64,000 bases of DNA from Nocardia mangyaensis (GCF_001886715.1 NZ_CP018082.1:1922001-1986000); one strand, 5' to 3'. Shown: positions 7,678-18,240, counted from the stretch's first letter. Made by a program: numbers and translations. Notes: generated by a model from the sequence alone, not told the origin.

Positions 7678-8412
7678 ATGGGACGACTGACCGGCAAGGT
7701 CGCGGTGATCAGTGGTGGCGCTCGGGGGATGGGGGCGGCGCACGCGCGCCGATTCGTCGCCGAGGGGGCCTCGGTGGTGCTGGGTGACGTGCTCGACGAC
7801 GAAGGCGCGGTCGTGGCGAAGGAACTCGGCGCCGCCGCGATCTACCGGCACCTGGACGTGCGCGAACCCGAGCAGTGGAGTGCGGTCGTCGCGGCGGCGG
7901 TCGAGGAGTTCGGCGGGCTGCACGTGCTGGTGAACAACGCGGGGATCGTGAACGGGAACCTGCTCGTCGACTTCGCGCTCGCGGAGTGGCAGCGGATCAT
8001 CGACATCAACCTGACCGGGACCTTCCTCGGGATGCAGGCGGCGGTTCCGGCCATGCTGGCGGCCGGTGGTGGTTCGATCGTCAACATCTCCTCGGTCGAG
8101 GGGATGCGGGGCAGTCCCGGGCTGCACGGGTACACCGCGACGAAGTTCGCGGTGCGTGGGCTCACCAAGTCGGCGGCGCTCGAACTCGCGCCACAGGGCA
8201 TCCGGGTGAACTCGGTGCATCCCGGTCTGATCAGCACGCCGATGACCGAGGGGATCCCGGCCGACTTCCTGCAGATCCCGCTGGCACGGGCGGCCGAGCC
8301 GGACGAGGTGTCCGCGCTGGTGGCGTACCTGGCCTCCGACGAATCCTCGTACTCGACCGGGGCGGAATTCGTCGTGGACGGCGGGCTCACGGTGGGCGTA
8401 CCGCACAAGTAG
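7678..8412 (+). CDS. Short-chain dehydrogenase/reductase
   Basis: A 244-residue classical SDR. ATG 7678 follows AGGAGG. The Rossmann motif GGARGMG lies at residues 13-19, NNAG at 85-88, and the catalytic Ser138, Tyr151 and Lys155 (YTATK) are all present. Asp37 at the end of beta-2 favours NAD over NADP. The closest remembered relatives are 3-alpha/20-beta-hydroxysteroid dehydrogenase-like enzymes such as mycobacterial FabG3, so a steroid or hydroxyacyl substrate is possible. There are no pathway neighbours to decide it. Confidence 0.85.
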   Translation: MGRLTGKVAVISGGARGMGAAHARRFVAEGASVVLGDVLDDEGAVVAKELGAAAIYRHLDVREPEQWSAVVAAAVEEFGGLHVLVNNAGIVNGNLLVDFALAEWQRIIDINLTGTFLGMQAAVPAMLAAGGGSIVNISSVEGMRGSPGLHGYTATKFAVRGLTKSAALELAPQGIRVNSVHPGLISTPMTEGIPADFLQIPLARAAEPDEVSALVAYLASDESSYSTGAEFVVDGGLTVGVPHK

Positions 8413-8493
8413 CGGCGCCCTCGATCGTGTCGATGCGTGGTCGGCTGCGCCGAACGATGCGACTTCGGCGGCCGGATCGAGCATGATCGAGGG

Positions 8494-9030
8494 ATGGCCC
8501 CCAACAGCGCGAAATATTTGATCAGCAACGGCACCGACGACCGGGTGTCACTTTTCGACGACGGGCGCGTGAAGGTCTGGTCGACCACCCACCTGTGGAC
8601 TGAACTGAGCCGGGAGCGTCACAACGCGCTCGGCGAGACGGTGCTGCTCGGTTTCGGGCGCACGCTGGACACCCCGGGACCCGTGGATCGACGTCAGCAG
8701 CCCGACGCGGAGTTCTCGCTCGACCCGGAACAGGGTCACACGGTCGCGGCGACCGTGGCCGCCGACAACGGGACGTTCGTGCAGTTCTTCCACGACGGCA
8801 CCATCGCGGTCGGCAACGACGGACGCGATCTGGTGAGTGTGTTCAACGCGGGCCGCGAGTCGAACACGACCAGGGGTGGTGTGAACGGTGTCGGTGGCTC
8901 GGTGATGGTCACCTTCGGCGGGAGCTACCGGCCGAGGACCGTGCGCGAGAACGACTTCCAGGTGGAGCTGGCCGAGACGACCTCGCCACGGCCGAACCGG
9001 CTGTACAAGGACGAATTCCTCGTGAAGTAG
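8494..9030 (+). CDS. Conserved-looking hypothetical protein, 178 residues
   Basis: The chosen start is ATG 8494 just after GAGGG; the frame is open from 8437. The protein is hydrophilic and predicted to be beta-rich, with recurring aromatic-Gly-Asp turns (SLFDDGRVKVW, then FFHDGTIAVGNDGRD). It has no signal peptide, membrane segment or cysteines. I do not recognise a family. It converges on the ppnP gene, with a hairpin terminator between them. Confidence 0.6.
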   Translation: MAPNSAKYLISNGTDDRVSLFDDGRVKVWSTTHLWTELSRERHNALGETVLLGFGRTLDTPGPVDRRQQPDAEFSLDPEQGHTVAATVAADNGTFVQFFHDGTIAVGNDGRDLVSVFNAGRESNTTRGGVNGVGGSVMVTFGGSYRPRTVRENDFQVELAETTSPRPNRLYKDEFLVK

Positions 9031-9041
9031 AAACCCGGGAT

Positions 9042-9065
9042 GGGGGCGGCCGAGCGGTCGCCCCC
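9042..9065. terminator. Bidirectional hairpin terminator
   Basis: GGGGGCG at 9042-9048 pairs with CGCCCCC at 9059-9065 between two convergent genes that end at 9030 and 9073. There is no long T-run, as is usual in actinobacteria. Confidence 0.5.
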
Positions 9066-9072
9066 GGTCCGG

Positions 9073-9384
9073 TCAGCCGTAGTGGCAGACGTAGTGCATG
9101 GTGTCGACGACCTCGATGTCGAACGAGCTGTCGCCGGGCACCTCGAACGACTCCCCACCGCGGTAGGTGACGGCCTCGCTCGCCCCGGCCAGGGTCACCT
9201 TCGCCTCACCGGCCACCAGCTCCATGACCTCGGGCGCACTGGTGGTGAAGGTCAGCGCCGACGGCTGGATCACGCCGACCGACTTCGCGGTGCCATCGGG
9301 CAGCTCGAGGCTGTAGCTGACGCATTTGCCGTCGAAGTAGACATTGGCCTGCTTGGTGACGGAGACGTTCTCGAACTTCGACAT
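9073..9384 (-). CDS. ppnP: Pyrimidine/purine nucleoside phosphorylase PpnP
   Basis: A 103-residue protein from ATG 9384, preceded by GGAAGGA. It matches the single-domain cupin family PpnP (formerly DUF1255/YaiE) over its whole length. Hallmarks are the early NVYFDGK, the central [14 protein letters not shown] and the ending [10 protein letters not shown]. PpnP splits a range of nucleosides with phosphate to give the base and ribose 1-phosphate in salvage. The length fits the family (about 95-105 residues). It follows lipA on the same strand but is probably functionally unrelated. Confidence 0.88.
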   Translation of the reverse strand: MSKFENVSVTKQANVYFDGKCVSYSLELPDGTAKSVGVIQPSALTFTTSAPEVMELVAGEAKVTLAGASEAVTYRGGESFEVPGDSSFDIEVVDTMHYVCHYG

Positions 9385-9416
9385 GGGTCCTTCCGAGGAG
9401 TGAGGGGACCCTGAGC

Positions 9417-10439
9417 TTAGCTGCCGAAGCGGGCGAGGACGGAGCTGGCTTCCTGGGACGCGGTGCCACCCTGGGCCAGGTGATTCATGGCCTCGGGGAT
9501 CTCGCGGCCGTGGTGGGCCATGGCCTGGGCGTAGAGACGGCCGGCGCGGTACGACGAGCGGACAAGGGGACCGGCCATCACACCGGCGAAGCCGAGCGAC
9601 TCGGCGAACTGGGAGTGCTCGACGAACTCTTCGGGCTTGACCCAGCGGTCGACGGGGTGGTGGCGGGGGGAGGGGCGCAGGTACTGGGTGATGGTGAGGA
9701 TGTCGCAGCCCGCCTCGTGCAGGTCGCGCATGGCCTCGGTGACTTCCTCCGGCGTCTCGCCCATGCCGAGGATGAGGTTGGACTTGGTGACCAGGCCGAC
9801 CTCGCGGGCGGCGGTGAGGACGGCGAGGGAGCGCTCGTAGCGGAAAGCGGGGCGGATGCGCTTGAAGATGCGCGGGACCGTCTCCAGGTTGTGGGCGAGC
9901 ACCTCGGGGCGCGAGGCGAAGACCTCGGCGAGCTGGTCGGGGTCGGCGTTGAAGTCGGGGATGAGCAGTTCCACGCCGGTGTTCGGGTTGAGCCGCTTGA
10001 TGGCGTTGACGGTTTCGGCGTAGAGCCAGGCGCCGCCGTCGTCGAGGTCGTCGCGGGCCACCCCGGTGATGGTGGAGTAGCGCAGGCCCATGGCCTGGAC
10101 ACTCTCGGCGACGCGGCGGGGCTCGTCGCGGTCGAGGGCGGCGGGCTTGCCGGTGTCGATCTGGCAGAAGTCGCAGCGGCGGGTGCACTGTTCGCCACCG
10201 ATGAGGAAGGTGGCCTCGCGGTCTTCCCAGCATTCGAAGATGTTGGGGCAGCCCGCTTCCTCGCAGACGGTGTGCAGGCCTTCGCGTTTCACCAGGCCCT
10301 TGAGCTCGGTGTACTCCGGGCCCATGGTCGCGCGGGTACGAATCCACTTGGGCTTGCGCTCGATCGGGGTCTCGGCATTGCGCGCCTCGATGCGCAGCAG
10401 CTTGCGTCCGGCGGGGGCAGAAGCGTCTACGGAGCTCAC
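9417..10439 (-). CDS. lipA: Lipoyl synthase
   Basis: Radical-SAM enzyme that inserts two sulfur atoms into octanoyl-protein to make the lipoyl cofactor. The 340-residue product carries both iron-sulfur motifs: [12 protein letters not shown] (Cys59, 64, 70; auxiliary cluster) and CTRRCDFC (Cys85, 89, 92; radical-SAM cluster). The GTG start at 10439 overlaps the lipB stop as GTGA, giving a coupled lipB-lipA pair. The lipoylated E2 gene lies about 3 kb upstream on the same strand. Confidence 0.97.
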   Translation of the reverse strand: MSSVDASAPAGRKLLRIEARNAETPIERKPKWIRTRATMGPEYTELKGLVKREGLHTVCEEAGCPNIFECWEDREATFLIGGEQCTRRCDFCQIDTGKPAALDRDEPRRVAESVQAMGLRYSTITGVARDDLDDGGAWLYAETVNAIKRLNPNTGVELLIPDFNADPDQLAEVFASRPEVLAHNLETVPRIFKRIRPAFRYERSLAVLTAAREVGLVTKSNLILGMGETPEEVTEAMRDLHEAGCDILTITQYLRPSPRHHPVDRWVKPEEFVEHSQFAESLGFAGVMAGPLVRSSYRAGRLYAQAMAHHGREIPEAMNHLAQGGTASQEASSVLARFGS

Positions 10440-11185
10440 TGGATCGACTCTACGCTCGGGGCCTGCGTGTTCGCCGGGCCGGTGGTGCGATCAATGTCAT
10501 GGGGCTGAACGGGAATTTCGCCGTCGAGGGCGGCAACGATCGCGGCGGCGACGAGCGGCTCGAGCTCGGCGACGGTGACCTCGCGGCCCAGTTCACGGGT
10601 CAGCGTGGTGACGCCGGCGTCCTTGATGCCGCAGGGCACTATCGCCTGGAAACCGTCGAGGGCGGAATTGCAGTTCAGCGAGATGCCGTGCAGGGCGACC
10701 CCGCGTTGCACGCGCACCCCGATCGCGGCGATCTTGCGTTCGGAGAACAGCTCGGTGGCGGGCAGCCAGACGCCGGAGCGGCCCTCGACGCGACCACAGT
10801 CGACGCCGAGTCCGGTGACCACCTGGATCAGCGCCTCCTCCAACCGTCGGACGTAGTGCACGACGTCCACCGGCTCGGCCAGCCGGATGATCGGATAGCC
10901 GACCAGCTGACCCGGCCCGTGCCAGGTGATCTTGCCACCGCGGTCGACCTGCACCACCGGACTGCCGTCGATCGGCAGATCCTCGGCCTCGGTGCGGCGG
11001 CCCGCGGTGTAGACCGACGGGTGCTCGAGCAGGAACAGCCGGTCGGAGCCTTCGCCCGCGGCGCGCTGCTCGGCGGTCTGCCGCTGCAGCTCCCAGGCGG
11101 CGTGGTAGTCGATGAGTCCGAGATTCTCGACCACGATCGGGGTCGAATCGAACCGTGCGGACGCGAGGGGGCGCGTGTTGTTCAC
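10436..11185 (-). CDS. lipB: Octanoyl-[acyl-carrier-protein]:protein N-octanoyltransferase
   Basis: LipB moves the octanoyl chain from acyl carrier protein to lipoyl domains, the step before LipA. The 249-residue product has the family signature [13 protein letters not shown] (82-94), the catalytic Lys151 in SERKIAAIG and the acyl-thioester Cys185 in IVPCGI. I chose GTG 11185 after TCAGGGAC; the frame extends to 11626 with no LipB homology. It overlaps lipA by four bases. Confidence 0.96.
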   Translation of the reverse strand: MNNTRPLASARFDSTPIVVENLGLIDYHAAWELQRQTAEQRAAGEGSDRLFLLEHPSVYTAGRRTEAEDLPIDGSPVVQVDRGGKITWHGPGQLVGYPIIRLAEPVDVVHYVRRLEEALIQVVTGLGVDCGRVEGRSGVWLPATELFSERKIAAIGVRVQRGVALHGISLNCNSALDGFQAIVPCGIKDAGVTTLTRELGREVTVAELEPLVAAAIVAALDGEIPVQPHDIDRTTGPANTQAPSVESIQ

Positions 11186-11276
11186 GTCCCTGACGTTACG
11201 CCCACGGCCGGAATCCGGTGCAGGTCGGTCAGGAGGCGAATAGGAGCCGGACGGCCTCGCGCGCCCACCTGGTTCG

Positions 11277-11960
11277 TCAGCGCGGCCCGAGCTCGGTCGG
11301 CGCGAGCCCGAACAGTCGCGCGAGCACCGGCACACGCCCCGCGTAGTCGGTGGGGAGATAGCGTTCCCGGCTGGTGGTCCACGGCTGACCGGACTGTGGA
11401 TCGTATTCGCTCGGCATCGGCACCTCGCGGGGCGCGAAGGCTGTGACGCCGCGGGCGCGGCTGGTGTATACGGCCCGCCACAGGTGATCCTGGAAGGCCA
11501 CCACACCCGCGACGTCCTCGGAGGCGGCCGGACCACGGAGTGCGGCGACCTCGGCGGCGACGCCGTCGGTGGACAGGTAGACCAGCGTTCCGTCGGCAGC
11601 ACGGGTCGGATCGATGGACACGACATCGCGCAGCCCGTACTCGGAACGCAGCACCGTGGCGATCTCGGTCTGGGCGTACACCGGGATGTCGCGTCCGGCT
11701 CTGGCCGCGACGGTGGCCGCGGCGAGCGCCTCGTTCACCGGGCCGGGGTCCCCGACGGTCCGCTGCGGATCGACGCCCTCGGGAATCCGGTTGCCGAAAC
11801 TGAAGGCGATGAGGACGGAGAACTCGCGTGTCTCGGCTGTCGGCACGGTCCACAGGGCGGCCGGTTCCTCGATCGGTGGCGCCGCGAGAGCCGGGCTCGT
11901 CGCGAGGAGGGGAAACGACAGCGCCGCCACCACAGCGACGAGTGCACGACGGGTTCTCAT
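11277..11960 (-). CDS. Secreted hypothetical protein, 227 residues
   Basis: ATG 11960 begins a textbook Sec signal peptide ([15 protein letters not shown], then ALAAPP, with cleavage after about residue 27). The mature domain has Asp/Arg-rich alpha/beta stretches (VPVARLFG-like end; [22 protein letters not shown]). I do not recognise it. It has no cysteines after the signal, so it is not a lipoprotein. Together with the GNAT gene upstream it separates lipB from sucB; as I recall the corresponding M. tuberculosis locus, these two genes are absent there, so they may be a lineage-specific insertion. Confidence 0.7.
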   Translation of the reverse strand: MRTRRALVAVVAALSFPLLATSPALAAPPIEEPAALWTVPTAETREFSVLIAFSFGNRIPEGVDPQRTVGDPGPVNEALAAATVAARAGRDIPVYAQTEIATVLRSEYGLRDVVSIDPTRAADGTLVYLSTDGVAAEVAALRGPAASEDVAGVVAFQDHLWRAVYTSRARGVTAFAPREVPMPSEYDPQSGQPWTTSRERYLPTDYAGRVPVLARLFGLAPTELGPR

Positions 11961-12046
11961 GCGCTCGATGTTTCGGCAAACCGACCGGTATGCGCAACCG
12001 TGCGGTGACCCGGCGCCGAGGATTTCACGTGTGCCCCGGCTGCTGT

Positions 12047-12553
12047 TCAGCGGTGGTTCATCGGGAAGGTCAGCTGCAGGAGGGTCAGGTCCATCCAGCG
12101 GCCGAATTTGTGGCCGACCTCGGGAAGTTCACCGACGACGCGGAAGCCGAAGCGTTCGTGCAGGGTGATGGAACCGGAGTTGCTCGATTCGATCGCGGCC
12201 ACCATGGCGTGCACGCGGTGGGAATCGGTGGCGCGGGTGATGAGTTCGGTGAGCAGGGCGGTGGCGACGCCGCGGCGCTGGAAGCGGTCGTCGACGTAGA
12301 CCGAGTTCTCCACCGTGAAGCGGTAGCCGGATTTGGGGCGCCACTGACCGTAGGAGGCGTACCCGGCGACCTCGCCGTCGATCTCGGCGATCAGGATCGG
12401 CATGCCCGCGGCGGAACGGTCGGCGAACCAGGTCAGGCGGTCGTCGAGGTCGACCTCGTCGGTGTCCCAGATCGCCGTCGACTCGGCGATATTGGTGTTG
12501 TGGATCGCGAGGACGGCGGGCAGATCGGCCTTGTCGGCGTCGCGGATCCGCAT
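12047..12553 (-). CDS. GNAT acetyltransferase, phosphinothricin acetyltransferase-like
   Basis: A 168-residue GNAT enzyme. The acetyl-CoA loop is visible as FQRRGVATALL (motif A), the N-terminus [19 protein letters not shown] is typical of the Pat/Bar group, and the end FGFRVVGELPEVGHKFGRW matches the usual substrate-side region. Such enzymes acetylate small amines or methionine sulfone-like compounds; the actual substrate is unknown. Its ATG overlaps the stop of the TIGR01777 gene by one base (TGATG), so the two are coupled. Confidence 0.85.
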   Translation of the reverse strand: MRIRDADKADLPAVLAIHNTNIAESTAIWDTDEVDLDDRLTWFADRSAAGMPILIAEIDGEVAGYASYGQWRPKSGYRFTVENSVYVDDRFQRRGVATALLTELITRATDSHRVHAMVAAIESSNSGSITLHERFGFRVVGELPEVGHKFGRWMDLTLLQLTFPMNHR

Positions 12554-13458
12554 CAGCGGTTCCCGGATCGGCCGACGGCGGCGGCCAGCGCGGCACCGAT
12601 CGTCGGATGCTGGAAGGTGTATCCGGCTTGCTCCAGCGCGGCGGGGATGGCGCGTGGTCCGTGCAGGATGGCCTCGTCGGCGAACTCGCCGACCAGGGCG
12701 CGCAGGGCGAAGCCGGGGACGATGAGTGGTGTGGGCCGATGCAGCGCCCGGCCCAGCGCGCGACCGAACTCCGCGTTGGTCACCGGCGCGGGACCGGCGG
12801 CATTGATCGGGCCCGACACCTCGGGATGGGTGAGGGCGAAGGCGATGGCGCCGACCTCGTCATCGAGGGAGATCCAGGGCGTGTACTGACGGCCGCTGCC
12901 GAGCCGGCCCCCCAGCCCCAGCCAGTACAGCGGGTGCAACATGCTCAGCATTCCGCCGTTGGGGGCGAGGACCACCGCGCTGCGCACCAGCACGGTGCGC
13001 ACGCCCGCGGCGGTGGCCGGGGCCGTCGCGGCCTCCCAGTCGCGACACAGCGTCGCCAGGAAACCCGTTCCGGCGGCGGCCGTCTCGTCGACGATCGTGT
13101 CACCGGTGTCGCCGCCGTAGTAGTGCGCGCCGCTGGCGTTGACCAGCGTCGGCACCTCCGCCGCGGCGACCGCGGTGGCCAGGACATCGGTGGGGGTGAT
13201 GCGGCTGTCACGCAGCTCCTGCTTGTAGCTGCCGGTCCAGCGGCGACCACCGATACTCGCACCGCACAGGTTCACCACCGCGTCGGCCCCGCGCAACGCC
13301 CGCTCGTCGAGCTGGGCGCGCGCGGGGTCCCACGCGAATTCGTCGGGTGCGGCGGCCTCGCGCCGGACCAATCGGGACACCACGTGCCCGTCGCGGCGCA
13401 GGGCCGCGACGAGTGCTGTCCCGATCAGTCCGGACGAACCGGCGATCACCACCTGCAT
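12553..13458 (-). CDS. TIGR01777-family NAD(P)-binding epimerase-like protein
   Basis: A 301-residue extended SDR-like protein. The N-terminal dinucleotide-binding loop is GSSGLIG (7-13), followed by [13 protein letters not shown], the SGAHYYGG site and a C-terminal DUF1731 region ([19 protein letters not shown]). The family is widespread, and its M. tuberculosis relative (Rv2216, from memory) likewise sits between the E2 gene and lipB. The reaction is not established. It starts 18 bp after the E2 stop, in the same transcription unit. Confidence 0.88.
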   Translation of the reverse strand: MQVVIAGSSGLIGTALVAALRRDGHVVSRLVRREAAAPDEFAWDPARAQLDERALRGADAVVNLCGASIGGRRWTGSYKQELRDSRITPTDVLATAVAAAEVPTLVNASGAHYYGGDTGDTIVDETAAAGTGFLATLCRDWEAATAPATAAGVRTVLVRSAVVLAPNGGMLSMLHPLYWLGLGGRLGSGRQYTPWISLDDEVGAIAFALTHPEVSGPINAAGPAPVTNAEFGRALGRALHRPTPLIVPGFALRALVGEFADEAILHGPRAIPAALEQAGYTFQHPTIGAALAAAVGRSGNR

Positions 13459-13476
13459 GGTCGGCGAATACTCCGG

Positions 13477-15210
13477 CTACAGGCCGAGATCGGCCTCGAA
13501 CGCCGAATCTTCCAGCCGGTTCTTGATGGTGGTGAGGAACCGGCCCGCGTCGGCGCCGTCGATGAGCCGGTGATCGTAGGTCAGCGGCAGGTACACCATC
13601 GAGCGCACACCGATGGACTCGCCACCGGTCTCGTCGGTCATCACCACCGGGCGCTTGACGATCGCGCCGGTGCCGAGCATGGCCGCCTGCGGCGGAACCA
13701 GGATCGGGGTGTCGAACAGCGCGCCCTCGGAGCCGATGTTGGTGATGGTGAAGGTGCCACCGGACAGCTCGTCGGGCTTGAGCCCACCATTGCGGGCGCG
13801 GTGGGCGATGTCGGCGATCGCGCGGGCCAGCCCGGCCAGCGACAGGTCGCTGGCGTTGTGGATGACCGGCGAGAGCAGACCCTGCTCGGTGTCGACCGCG
13901 ATCCCGAGATGCACCGACGCGTGGTAGGTGATCTCCTTGGAATCCTCGTTGTAGGAGGCGTTCACGTTCGGGTGCACCCCGAGGGCCTCGACCACGGCCT
14001 TGGCGAAGAAGGGCAGGTACGTCAGGTTGACGCCCTCGCGCTCCTTGAACGAGGCCTTGGCGAGCTGACGCAGATGCGCGATCTTGGTGACGTCGGCCTC
14101 GTGGACCTGGGTCAGCTGCGCGGTGCTCTGCAGCGATTCGCGCGTCTTGGTCGCGGTGATCTGGCGGATCCGGCTGGCCTTCTGCGTGGTGCCGGTGAGG
14201 GCGGCCAGCTTGGGCGCTGCGGTCGGCTTGGCAGGCGCCGACGCGGGTGCGGCGGCGGCCGGAGCCGGGGCGGGGGCCTTCTTGGCCTCGGCGGCGGCGA
14301 GCACGTCCTGCTTGCGGATGCGGCCGCCGACACCGGAACCGGTGAGGGTCGTCAGGTCGACGTTGTTCTCGTCGGCCAGCTTGCGCACCAGCGGGGTCAC
14401 GTACGGGGTGCTGCTGCCGTTGGCGGAGGACGCCGGGGCAGGAGCGGACGCGGCCGGAGCCTTGGCGGGAGCCGGTGCCGGAGCGGGCGCTGGGGCCGCG
14501 GCGGCGGGCGCGGGAGCCGGCGTGGGCTCAGGCTCGGGCGCCTTGGCCGGAGCCGGTGCCGGTGCGGGCTCGGGAGCGGGCGCGGCGGCGGGCGAACCAC
14601 TGCCGATCACACCCAGCTGACCACCCACGGCGACGATGTCGTCCTCCTGCGCCGAGATCTCGAGCAGCGTGCCCGCGACCGGCGAGGGGATCTCGGTGTC
14701 GACCTTGTCGGTGGACACCTCGAGCAGCGGCTCGTCGACGGCGACGCTGTCGCCCACGGCCTTGAGCCAGCGGGTGACGGTGCCCTCGGTGACCGACTCG
14801 CCCAATTCGGGCATCTTCACCGGGGTGCCATCGGCGGCGGACGCGGCGGCGGGAGCCGGTGCGGGCGCGGATTCGGCGGGAGCCTGCGCGGCGGGCGCCG
14901 GTTCCGGCTCGGGGGCCGGTTCGGGTTCGGCGGCGGCGGGCTCCGCGGCGGGCGCGGCAGGGGCGGCTTCGCCCGCGTCGCTGATCACGCCGAGCTCACC
15001 ACCGACCTCGACGATGTCGTCTTCCTGCGCGACGATCTTCGACAGCACACCGGCGGTCGGCGACGGGATCTCGGTATCGACTTTGTCGGTGGAGACTTCG
15101 AGCAGCGGTTCGTCGACCTCGACCGTGTCTCCTTCCTGCTTCAGCCACCTGGTCACCGTTCCCTCGGTGACGCTCTCACCAAGAGCCGGCATCTGGACGG
15201 AGAAGGCCAT
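13477..15210 (-). CDS. sucB: Dihydrolipoamide acyltransferase E2 component with two lipoyl domains
   Basis: The 577-residue E2 core of a 2-oxoacid dehydrogenase. Lipoyl domain 1 has Lys43 and domain 2 Lys169, both in the motif STDKVDTE. They are followed by long Ala/Pro linkers, the subunit-binding domain near 268-305 ([24 protein letters not shown]) and a catalytic domain ending in [13 protein letters not shown] (His547). In mycobacteria this locus encodes DlaT, which serves pyruvate dehydrogenase and the peroxiredoxin pathway; E. coli-style naming gives sucB. Its lipoyl lysines are the substrates of LipB and LipA encoded downstream. Confidence 0.95.
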   Translation of the reverse strand: MAFSVQMPALGESVTEGTVTRWLKQEGDTVEVDEPLLEVSTDKVDTEIPSPTAGVLSKIVAQEDDIVEVGGELGVISDAGEAAPAAPAAEPAAAEPEPAPEPEPAPAAQAPAESAPAPAPAAASAADGTPVKMPELGESVTEGTVTRWLKAVGDSVAVDEPLLEVSTDKVDTEIPSPVAGTLLEISAQEDDIVAVGGQLGVIGSGSPAAAPAPEPAPAPAPAKAPEPEPTPAPAPAAAAPAPAPAPAPAKAPAASAPAPASSANGSSTPYVTPLVRKLADENNVDLTTLTGSGVGGRIRKQDVLAAAEAKKAPAPAPAAAAPASAPAKPTAAPKLAALTGTTQKASRIRQITATKTRESLQSTAQLTQVHEADVTKIAHLRQLAKASFKEREGVNLTYLPFFAKAVVEALGVHPNVNASYNEDSKEITYHASVHLGIAVDTEQGLLSPVIHNASDLSLAGLARAIADIAHRARNGGLKPDELSGGTFTITNIGSEGALFDTPILVPPQAAMLGTGAIVKRPVVMTDETGGESIGVRSMVYLPLTYDHRLIDGADAGRFLTTIKNRLEDSAFEADLGL

Positions 15211-15466
15211 AGTCCTCTGACTCCTCTGACTGTTCGACGGGTAATACAACAGTGCTTCGTCCCGGTGGACTCCCGTCGCGGGTCGCGGCGGACGTCCACC
15301 CCAACCTTCGCGGCGGGGCGCCCGGGAGCGTTGGTTCTTGTTCCGGCAACCATCCTTGCACTCGCTCGCCGCGTGCGTAGCGCAGGGCGGCATTCCGGGC
15401 AGAGCTGGCACCATGGAATGTACGGCGGTGAGCAGAATTCCGTCGGATGGCAGGAGGGCTGAACCG

Positions 15467-15817
15467 ATGGGTTTGCTGGATCGTTTCCGCGGTGGGCGCG
15501 GCAGGAGCAGGTCAGGTGCGCGCGAGGGCGCGTCGGAGGTGCGCGCGCTGGCCGACTGGGCGCGGTCTCGGCGCGGTGTCGAGGCGTTCATCGAACCGAA
15601 AACAACTGTGACCGATGTCACAGCCGTGTTGGTGGCCGTGGATGGTGAATGGACCCGCCGGATCGTCGGCGAGCGCGGTGCGCGCAAGCTGGCCGACGCG
15701 CTGAAGATCCCGGTCTACGACGTCAACAAGACCGGCTATCCGCAGCGGATGCGTGACTTCGACGCCCGCCGCCGGATCGAGCAGCGGCGGGCCCGCGAAG
15801 CCGAGTTCGACGAGTGA
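15467..15817 (+). CDS. Conserved hypothetical protein, 116 residues
   Basis: ATG 15467 follows CAGGAGGG; the frame is open from 15338, but that part lacks conserved features. The protein starts [10 protein letters not shown], has a basic Gly/Ser-rich segment and then a small alpha/beta domain ([22 protein letters not shown], then [19 protein letters not shown]). I recall similar short actinobacterial proteins sometimes labelled oxidoreductase without evidence. It diverges from sucB, and its stop abuts the stop of pepA with no spacer. Confidence 0.75.
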   Translation: MGLLDRFRGGRGRSRSGAREGASEVRALADWARSRRGVEAFIEPKTTVTDVTAVLVAVDGEWTRRIVGERGARKLADALKIPVYDVNKTGYPQRMRDFDARRRIEQRRAREAEFDE

Positions 15818-17329
15818 CTACTCCGCCCCGATCTCCTCGATCACCGTGATCAGCGTCCGCACCGGGACGCCGGTGCCGCCCTTGCCGATGTAGCCGAACG
15901 GCCCACCGGTGTTGTAGGCCGGACCCGCGACGTCCAGGTGTGCCCACTGCACGTCCTCGGGCACGAACTCCTTGAGGAACAGCGCCGCCGAGAGCATTCC
16001 GCCCCACCGGTGCGGGGCGACGTTGGCCAGGTCGGCGACCTTGGAGTTGATGTCGGCGCGCAGTTCGGCGGGCATCGGCATGGCCCAGCCGTTCTCGCCG
16101 ACCGCCCGCGAGGTGGCGGCCACGCGGTCGCGGAACTCCTCGGTGCCCAGCACGCCGGGGGTGCGGGTGCCCAGCGCCACCATCTGGGCGCCGGTGAGGG
16201 TGGCGACGTCGATCAGATAGTCGGGCTCGTCCTCGCTGGCGCGCACGATGGCATCGGCCAGGATGAGCCTGCCCTCGGCGTCGGTGTTGATGACCTCGAC
16301 GGTGGTGCCGCCGTACTGGGTGAGCACGTCACCGGGGCGTTGCGCGGTAGCCGATGGCATGTTCTCGGCCATCGGCACCGTCGCGATGACGGTGACCGGC
16401 AGGCCGAGGCGCGCGGCGAGCAGGGTGGTCGCGATGACCGCTGCGGCGCCCGCCATGTCGGAGGTCATGTTCTCCATGTTGGCGGCGGGCTTGATCGAGA
16501 TGCCGCCGGTGTCGAAGGTGACGCCCTTGCCGACGAGCGCGATCTTCTTCGGCCCGCCCGCGTAGGTGATCCGCACCAGCCGCGGCGGCCGGGAAGAACC
16601 CTGGCCGACGCCGACGATCCCGCCGTAACCACCCGCGGCCAGCGCGGTCTCGTCGAGCACCTCGACCTCGAGCCCGGCGGCCTCGGCGAGCACGCGGGCC
16701 CGATCGGCGAACTCGGCCGGGTACAGCGCGCTCGGCGGGGTGTTCACGAAATCGCGGGCCGTGGCGACGGCTTCGGCGACGAGCTGGGCGCGCAGCAGTT
16801 CCAGCACGCCGAATTCCGGTTCGGGGACCAGCAGTTCGACGCGCACCACCGGCTGCTCGTCCGGCTTCGGGGCGCTCTTGGTCGACTTGAACGTGCTGAA
16901 GGTGTAGGCGCCGAGGTAGAAGCCCTCGGCCGCGGCACCGAGGTCGATGCCGGACAGGGTGGTGGCGACGAGTTCGGTGCCGCTGAGCGCGCGCCCGGCC
17001 ACTCCGGCGCTGCGGCGCACCTGCTCGGCGTCGAGCTTCTCGGCCGCGCCGAGTCCGACCGCGAGCACACTGGTGACGTTGTCCAAGCCCGCGGGCGCGG
17101 GCACCCTGGTCAGTTCCTCGGGCTTGCCCTTGGCGCCGACGGCACCGAGGGCGTCGAGCAACTCCGCGCGGACCTCGGCGGTGAGGATGTCGCCGAACAG
17201 GTCGGCGGGCACGATGGCCGGGCCGTTCTCCGAGGAGGTCAACCCGATCACCAGGACATCGGTATCCGGGGCGATGGTTTCGGTACGTGCCAGTTCCGGT
17301 CCGAGGGAACGATCTGCAACAGCGGTCAT
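15818..17329 (-). CDS. pepA: Leucyl aminopeptidase, M17 family
   Basis: A 503-residue cytosolic aminopeptidase that releases N-terminal residues from peptides. The active-site signature NTDAEGRL is at 348-355. Metal ligands include Lys268 and Asp273 ([10 protein letters not shown]) and Asp291 (TSDMAGAAA). The length is normal for the family. ATG 17329 is well supported. M. tuberculosis annotation calls the counterpart pepB. It is convergent with the 116-residue gene and follows the zinc-ribbon TetR gene by 9 bp on the same strand. Confidence 0.95.
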   Translation of the reverse strand: MTAVADRSLGPELARTETIAPDTDVLVIGLTSSENGPAIVPADLFGDILTAEVRAELLDALGAVGAKGKPEELTRVPAPAGLDNVTSVLAVGLGAAEKLDAEQVRRSAGVAGRALSGTELVATTLSGIDLGAAAEGFYLGAYTFSTFKSTKSAPKPDEQPVVRVELLVPEPEFGVLELLRAQLVAEAVATARDFVNTPPSALYPAEFADRARVLAEAAGLEVEVLDETALAAGGYGGIVGVGQGSSRPPRLVRITYAGGPKKIALVGKGVTFDTGGISIKPAANMENMTSDMAGAAAVIATTLLAARLGLPVTVIATVPMAENMPSATAQRPGDVLTQYGGTTVEVINTDAEGRLILADAIVRASEDEPDYLIDVATLTGAQMVALGTRTPGVLGTEEFRDRVAATSRAVGENGWAMPMPAELRADINSKVADLANVAPHRWGGMLSAALFLKEFVPEDVQWAHLDVAGPAYNTGGPFGYIGKGGTGVPVRTLITVIEEIGAE

Positions 17330-17338
17330 CGCCCCAGG

Positions 17339-18151
17339 CTATTCGGTGGCCGGTCGGTGTCGCACCGCGACGCCGTCGAGGAGCAGTCCGACACCGGCGG
17401 TGAGCAGTTCGTCGAACGACAGGTCGGGCCCGGCGGGCTCGCCGGTGAACACCCGGTGCACGACCGGCCGGGTGCTCGGGTCGAGGAGTTCGGCGAGTTC
17501 GTCGCGCATCCGGTCCGAGGCGGCCAGCGCGCCGGCGCCGATGCGGTCGCCGCGGTCGGTGCTCCACATCAGGGCCAGGCCCTGGACCATGCCCGAGTAG
17601 GCCAGGTAGATCGTGAGCATCTGGGCGCTGGTCAGGTCGAGTTCGTCGAGGGCGGCGAAGGCGCGTTCGACCGAGTCGAGCAGGGTCGGGCCCAGCGGTG
17701 GACGGGTGCGGGCGAGCACGGTCAGCATCCAGGGGTGACGGCGGTAGAGCCGCCATTCCTCCTCGGCCTCGATGGCCAGGGTCGCGTACCAGGTCGGCGC
17801 GGGCGCAGGATCGGGGGTCTCGTCGAGCGCCAGTTCGGTCATCGCCGCCAGCAGCGCTTCGCGGTCGGGGAAGTGCCGGTACAGCGCGGCGGTCGCCACG
17901 CCCAGTTCGCCCGCCAGCCGCCGCATGGTGAGGCCGTCGAGCCCGTCGCGGTCGGCCAGGTCGACGGCGGTGCGGGTGATGAGGACCGCGGTCAGTTTGG
18001 CTGGTCGCGGATGCCGCACCGGTGTTCGTCGATCGCGGCGTGCTCGATAGGCCCGGCCCTGGCATGACCGCGAACAATAGCGCCGCACTCGCCCTCGGTC
18101 GGCCTGGACCACTTCGGCTCCACACTGCGCGCACAGCGTTGTTTTCCGCAC
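17339..18151 (-). CDS. TetR-family regulator with N-terminal zinc-ribbon-like domain
   Basis: From GTG 18151 the protein has 270 residues. Residues 7-38 carry CAQC...CSRSC (Cys7, Cys10, Cys26, Cys30) plus QGRAYRARR, a likely zinc-binding module ahead of the TetR HTH (about 55-100: RTAVDLADRDGLDGLTMRRLAGELGV, quoted here in short form, ending ATAALYRHF). The remainder is a TetR C-terminal ligand domain. Alternative upstream starts exist to 18217. It faces a GNAT gene 89 bp away and probably regulates it. The zinc module may add DNA contacts or metal or redox sensing; that is inference. Confidence 0.82.
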   Translation of the reverse strand: MRKTTLCAQCGAEVVQADRGRVRRYCSRSCQGRAYRARRDRRTPVRHPRPAKLTAVLITRTAVDLADRDGLDGLTMRRLAGELGVATAALYRHFPDREALLAAMTELALDETPDPAPAPTWYATLAIEAEEEWRLYRRHPWMLTVLARTRPPLGPTLLDSVERAFAALDELDLTSAQMLTIYLAYSGMVQGLALMWSTDRGDRIGAGALAASDRMRDELAELLDPSTRPVVHRVFTGEPAGPDLSFDELLTAGVGLLLDGVAVRHRPATE

Positions 18152-18240
18152 ACCAACCAGTGTGACGAAATGGTCGCTGTTGCGCAGTACCGCTCCTAGA
18201 TTGGCGGACACGCACACCGTTCACTCAGGAGGTACTCACC

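Noticed and set aside
12607..15462. A 951-codon open frame on the + strand
   Set aside because: It lies antisense to the TIGR01777 and E2 genes, whose motifs are clear; long antisense frames are expected at this GC content.
15938..18067. A 709-codon open frame on the + strand
   Set aside because: Antisense to pepA and the TetR gene; its translation is low-complexity Gly/Arg/Ala without motifs.
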